From: SG8-39 sp041558415 | Lineage (GTDB): Bacteria > Pseudomonadota > Gammaproteobacteria > Burkholderiales > SG8-39 | Length of the DNA: 29,428 nt | Assembly (NCBI GenBank): GCA_041558415.1 | Contig: JBFFEY010000037.1 | Coordinates: 1-29,428, forward strand | Direction: 5' to 3' | Shown: piece by piece, positions 26,022-29,428 of the stretch | How positions within the stretch are numbered: position 1 is the stretch's first letter | Layout of the letters: every line of letters starts with the position of its first letter | Translations under genes and position numbers: made by a program | The notes under the pieces: generated by a model | Told to the model about the DNA's origin: nothing | The model's database searches: none | Seen by the model: the letters and a program-made list of their open reading frames with translations, nothing else

Positions 26022-28403
26022 ATGCCTGCACACGAGCGCATCAAGCCCCCGCCGCACGACTACGTCGCCGACGAGTGGAACTGGATCGAGCGCCGCTTTC
26101 ACCCGGAGTTCATGGCGCAGACCGAGACCATCCTCGCGCTCGGCAACGGCTATCTCGGCATGCGCGGCTCGCCGGAAGAGGGCGGGCCGGTGGTGCAATA
26201 CGGCACCTTCGTCAACGGCTTCCACGAGACCTGGCCGATCGTCTACGGCGAGGAGGCCTACGGCTTCGCGCGCACCGGCCAGACGATGCTCAGCGTCACC
26301 GACGGGCGCATCATCAAGCTGTTCGTCGACGACGAGCCGTTCTGGCTGGCGAGCGCGCATATGCTGCGCTTCGACCGCCGCCTCAATATGCGCGCCGGCA
26401 CGCTGGATCGCGAAGTTCTGTGGGAGACGCCGGGCGGCAAGCAGGTGCTGATCCGCTCGCGGCGCCTGATCTCCTTCGAGCACCGCCATGCCGCCGCCAT
26501 CCTCTACGAGGTGACGCTGCTAAACGCGCGCGCGCCGGTGGTGCTGTCTTCCGAGGTGCTGGCCGAGCGGCGCAGCGAGCCCCGAGCCGGCAACGACCCG
26601 CGGCGCGGCAAGAACTTCGCCGGCCGGGTGCTGCAGCCGCGCACCACGCAGGGCAAGGACATGCGCGTTCTGCTGTGCCACGGCACCGAGCGCACCAAGA
26701 TGACGCTCGCCTGCGGCATCGATCACCGCATCGAGACCGAGTGCCGCAGCCGCTGGAAGCCGAACCTGCAGGCCGACTTCGGCCAGGTCGCCTTTACCGT
26801 CGATGCCGAGCCGGGCAAGCCGATCCGGCTGGAAAAATTCATCGCCTATCACAGCTCGGCGACCGCCTCGCCCGAGCAGGTCTGCGGCCGGGTGGCGTGG
26901 ACGCTGGACCGGATCGTCGCCAACGGCTTCGATGTGCTCGCCGCGAGCCAGCAGCGCACCATGGACGACTTCTGGCGGCGCAGCGACGTTCAGGTGCAGA
27001 ACGTGCGCACCGGTCGGGTGCGGCGCACCACGGTCGAGGTGCAGCAGGCGATCCGCTTCAACCTGTTCCACATCCTTCAGGCCGCGGCGCGCGCCGACAA
27101 TACCGGCGTGCCGGCCAAGGGCCTGACCGGCAGCGCCTACGAAGGGCAGTACTTCTGGGACACCGAGATCTACGTGCTGCCGTTCCTGATCTATACCTCC
27201 CCGCGCGTCGCCCGCAACCTGCTGCTGTTCCGCTATCGCATGCTCGACAAGGCGCGCGAGCGCGCGCGCGAGCTGAATCATCGCGGTGCGCTGTTTCCCT
27301 GGCGCACGATCAGCGGCGAGGAGGCTTCGGCCTACTACGCCGCGGGCACCGCGCAGTACCACATCAACGCCGACATCATGTACGCGCTGCGCAAGTACGT
27401 GCACGCGACCGGCGACGAGCCGTTCCTCGAGCAGTACGGCGCGGAGATGCTCATCGAAACAGCGCGCTTCTGGGTCGACATCGGCTTCTTCTCGGAGCGC
27501 CGTGGCGGCCGCTTCTGCATCAACGGCGTGACCGGACCCGACGAGTACACCACGGTGGTCAACAACAACACCTACACCAACCTCATGGCACGCGAGAACC
27601 TGCGCTACGCCGCGGCGGTGGTGGAGCGGCTGCGCGCGTCGCACCCCGAGAGCTTCGACGCGCTGCTGCACAAGACCGGCCTCGAGGCCTCCGAGGTCGA
27701 GGACTGGAAGCGCGCTGCGCATCTCATGTTCGTGCCCTACGACTCGGCCACCGGCATCTACCCGCAGGACGACACCTTCCTCGACCGCGAGCCCTGGGAC
27801 TTCGAGCACACGCCGGCGGACAAGTACCCGCTGCTGCTCAACTACCACCCGCTCAACATCTATCGCCGCCAGGTGATCAAGCAGACCGACGTCATCCTGG
27901 CGATGTTCCTGCTCGGGCACGAGTTCACGCTGGAGGAGAAGCGGCGCAATTTCCTGTTCTACGATCCGCTGACCACCGGCGACTCGTCGCTCTCATCCTG
28001 CGTCGAGGCGATCGTGGCCACCGAGATCGGCGAATACGACAAGGCGATCGAGCATGCCATGGCGGCATTGCTCATGGATCTCGCGGACGTCAGCGGCAAC
28101 GTGCACGACGGCGTGCACATCGCCTCGATGGGCGGCACCTGGATGATGTGGGTCTACGGCTTTGCCGGCATGCGCGATTACGACGGCGCGCTCTCGTTCC
28201 GCCCGCATCGCGCGCCCGAGCCGCAGGCGACGATCAGGTTTCCGCTCACCTACCGCGGGCAGATGCTGGAAGTCGAGATCGGCATCGAGTCGACGACCTA
28301 CACGCTGCTCGAGGGCGACAGCCTGACGATCCGCCACCAGGACGAGCCGATCACGCTGACGCGCGAAACGCCGCGCGTTGCGCGGCCGAATCTCGGCCGC
28401 TAG
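26022..28403 (+). CDS. Glycoside hydrolase family 65 (disaccharide phosphorylase-like)
   Basis: A 793-residue GH65 protein of full length. The N-terminal beta-sandwich domain (to about 300) is followed by the (alpha/alpha)6 barrel, then a C-terminal beta domain. Family landmarks are LGNGYLGMRGS (40-50), KGLTGSAYEGQYFWDTE (366-382), the catalytic acid Glu508 in GVTGPDEYT, and GDSSLSSCVEAI near 650-660 for the phosphate pocket. Known GH65 enzymes phosphorolyse maltose, trehalose, kojibiose or nigerose with inversion, releasing beta-glucose 1-phosphate; a few are hydrolases or transferases. The adjacent beta-phosphoglucomutase-like gene supports a phosphorylase. The sugar specificity cannot be read. 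It is intracellular (no signal peptide), so the disaccharide must be made or imported by genes elsewhere. Confidence 0.92.
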   Translation: MPAHERIKPPPHDYVADEWNWIERRFHPEFMAQTETILALGNGYLGMRGSPEEGGPVVQYGTFVNGFHETWPIVYGEEAYGFARTGQTMLSVTDGRIIKLFVDDEPFWLASAHMLRFDRRLNMRAGTLDREVLWETPGGKQVLIRSRRLISFEHRHAAAILYEVTLLNARAPVVLSSEVLAERRSEPRAGNDPRRGKNFAGRVLQPRTTQGKDMRVLLCHGTERTKMTLACGIDHRIETECRSRWKPNLQADFGQVAFTVDAEPGKPIRLEKFIAYHSSATASPEQVCGRVAWTLDRIVANGFDVLAASQQRTMDDFWRRSDVQVQNVRTGRVRRTTVEVQQAIRFNLFHILQAAARADNTGVPAKGLTGSAYEGQYFWDTEIYVLPFLIYTSPRVARNLLLFRYRMLDKARERARELNHRGALFPWRTISGEEASAYYAAGTAQYHINADIMYALRKYVHATGDEPFLEQYGAEMLIETARFWVDIGFFSERRGGRFCINGVTGPDEYTTVVNNNTYTNLMARENLRYAAAVVERLRASHPESFDALLHKTGLEASEVEDWKRAAHLMFVPYDSATGIYPQDDTFLDREPWDFEHTPADKYPLLLNYHPLNIYRRQVIKQTDVILAMFLLGHEFTLEEKRRNFLFYDPLTTGDSSLSSCVEAIVATEIGEYDKAIEHAMAALLMDLADVSGNVHDGVHIASMGGTWMMWVYGFAGMRDYDGALSFRPHRAPEPQATIRFPLTYRGQMLEVEIGIESTTYTLLEGDSLTIRHQDEPITLTRETPRVARPNLGR

Positions 28404-28433
28404 CCGCCACACGCCCTCGTCGGCGCGCGGGGT

Positions 28434-29216
28434 TCAGGCCATGATGTTGACGCCGCCGTCGACGTAGACGGTGTCGCCGGTCATGCGCCGCGCGTAGTCG
28501 GTGGCCAGGTAGGCGCAGGCGAAGCCGACGTCCATGATGTCGACCAGCTCGCCGACCGGCGCGCGCTGCACCGCTTCGTTTAGCAGCAGGTCGAAATCCT
28601 TCAGCCCGGAGGCGGCGCGCGTCTTGAGCGGGCCCGGCGAGATCGGGTGCACGCGGATGCCCTGCGGGCCGAGCTCGTAGGCGAGGTAGCGGCAGGCGGA
28701 CTCGAGCGCCGCCTTCACCGGGCCCATGACGTTGTAGTTCGGCACCACCTTCTGCGCGCCGTGGTAGCTCATCGCGAACAGCGAGCCGCCGTGCTGCATG
28801 AGCGGCGCGGCGAGCCGCGCCATGCGCACGAACGAATGGCAGGAAATGTCCATCGCCTTGGCGAAGCCCTCCGCGGTGCAGTGCAACAGACCGCCCTGCA
28901 GGTCGTCCTTCGGCGCCCAGGCGATCGAGTGCACCAGAATGTCGAGCGCGCTCCACTGCGATTCGATGCGTTCGAACAGGGCCTCCAGCTGGCCGGGCTC
29001 GGACACGTCGAGCGGCAGGAAGATCGGCGACTCGAGCGTTGCCGCGAGCGGCTCGACGAAGCGCTTCGCCTTTTCGTTCAGGTAGGTGATGGCGACCTCG
29101 GCGCCCAGCTCGCGGAAGGCGCGCGCGCAGCCGTAGGCGATCGAGTGCTCGTTGGCGATGCCGACGACCAGGGCCTTCTTGTCCTTGAGCGCCGGGCGGG
29201 GTACGGCTGTGGTCAT
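28434..29216 (-). CDS. fabI: NADH-dependent enoyl-ACP reductase FabI
   Basis: A 260-residue short-chain reductase of the FabI family. The cofactor loop is VVGIANEHSIAYG (17-29). The active site has Tyr151 and Tyr161 with Lys168 (SYHGAQKVVPNYNVMGPVK), matching Tyr146, Tyr156 and Lys163 of E. coli FabI. GPLKTRAASG and the C-terminal VYVDGGVNIM follow. It reduces enoyl-ACP in the last step of the fatty-acid elongation cycle. The residue at the E. coli Gly93 position is Ala99 (HSIAWAP), and HPISPGP replaces the E. coli NAISAGP, so it belongs to a FabI branch distinct from the E. coli one. It lies 25 nt downstream of acetate kinase, a pairing I recall from several proteobacteria, and may be a second, specialised FabI copy. 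It is convergent with the GH65 gene. Confidence 0.93.
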   Translation of the reverse strand: MTTAVPRPALKDKKALVVGIANEHSIAYGCARAFRELGAEVAITYLNEKAKRFVEPLAATLESPIFLPLDVSEPGQLEALFERIESQWSALDILVHSIAWAPKDDLQGGLLHCTAEGFAKAMDISCHSFVRMARLAAPLMQHGGSLFAMSYHGAQKVVPNYNVMGPVKAALESACRYLAYELGPQGIRVHPISPGPLKTRAASGLKDFDLLLNEAVQRAPVGELVDIMDVGFACAYLATDYARRMTGDTVYVDGGVNIMA

Positions 29217-29241
29217 GGTCTGCCTCGTGTTCGTGAGCGCC

Positions 29242-29428
29242 TCAGGCCGCGCCCAGCAGACGCCGGGTGTGGCGCGCGATCATCAGTTCCTCGTTGGTCG
29301 GGATGACCCAGGCCGAGACGCGGCTGCGCGCGGCGCTGATACGCGGTCCGCCTTTCGCGTTGGCGCGCGCGTTCGGCTTGACGCCGAGCCAGGCGGCGTC
29401 GGCGAGCACGCGGGCGCGGATCGCGGCC
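29242..29428 (-). CDS. ackA: Acetate (or propionate) kinase, C-terminal fragment
   Basis: Only the last 61 codons are in the window; the gene continues past the right edge. The visible part contains LADAAWLGVKPN, an ISAARSRVSAWVIPTN stretch and the family's C-terminal signature TNEELMIARHTRRLL. That signature is characteristic of AckA-type acyl kinases, which interconvert acetyl phosphate plus ADP and acetate plus ATP. The order ackA then fabI on the same strand with a 25-nt gap suggests one operon, probably with a phosphotransacetylase further upstream outside the window. Acetate and propionate kinases cannot be told apart from this end. Confidence 0.88.
   Translation of the reverse strand, partial: AAIRARVLADAAWLGVKPNARANAKGGPRISAARSRVSAWVIPTNEELMIARHTRRLLGAA

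Overview
The window is a very G+C-rich, gene-dense bacterial chromosome segment with strong G/C bias at third codon positions. Gene families (AckA-FabI pairing, class III cyclase, EAL, SpoIIE/STAS partner switching, three-subunit molybdenum hydroxylase, short genes with ATGA/GTGA overlaps) suggest a proteobacterium, most likely a betaproteobacterium of Burkholderiales type. That placement is inferred from gene content only. I see no rRNA, tRNA, CRISPR array, integrase or insertion sequence.

Layout. Positions 1-5112 (minus strand) hold a tight operon: a MurG-like glycosyltransferase, two GT-B family 4 glycosyltransferases, a histidine phosphatase, and a second MurG-like glycosyltransferase cut by the window edge. 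An ATP-grasp protein is transcribed divergently (5285-6214). Together they look like a pathway for a small glycoconjugate or surface glycan of unknown structure. Next come signalling and orphan genes (6238-11849): a membrane class III nucleotide cyclase, a small RRM protein, two unrecognised proteins, and a partner-switching pair (membrane PP2C phosphatase plus STAS anti-sigma antagonist, with no kinase nearby).

Positions 11846-17809 encode cell-envelope proteins: an anchored octaheme c-type cytochrome with HEAT and TPR repeats, an exported formylglycine-type sulfatase, and an exported PafA-type alkaline phosphatase whose base and codon use differ from its neighbours. A short region with hairpins and very small genes follows (17810-18616). 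It includes a palindrome of the REP/RAYT type and a small minus-strand gene that looks frameshifted.

Positions 18617-23380 form a tightly coupled operon: FAD, 2Fe-2S and molybdopterin subunits of a xanthine-dehydrogenase-family hydroxylase, then an ACMSD-type amidohydrolase/decarboxylase. The likely logic is ring hydroxylation followed by decarboxylation of an aromatic or N-heteroaromatic acid. A DUF1326 protein and a standalone EAL phosphodiesterase follow on the minus strand. Positions 25247-28403 carry a beta-phosphoglucomutase-like HAD enzyme and a GH65 disaccharide phosphorylase, which together would convert a glucose disaccharide plus phosphate to glucose 6-phosphate. The window ends on the minus strand with FabI enoyl-ACP reductase and the C-terminus of acetate kinase.

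Most genes belong to known families. The items most worth a second look are the glycosyltransferase/phosphatase/ATP-grasp locus, the octaheme-HEAT-TPR protein, the unidentified substrate of the molybdenum hydroxylase/decarboxylase operon, a recurring TAANAT box 6-9 nt before start codons (candidate leaderless mRNAs), and the frameshifted mini-gene.
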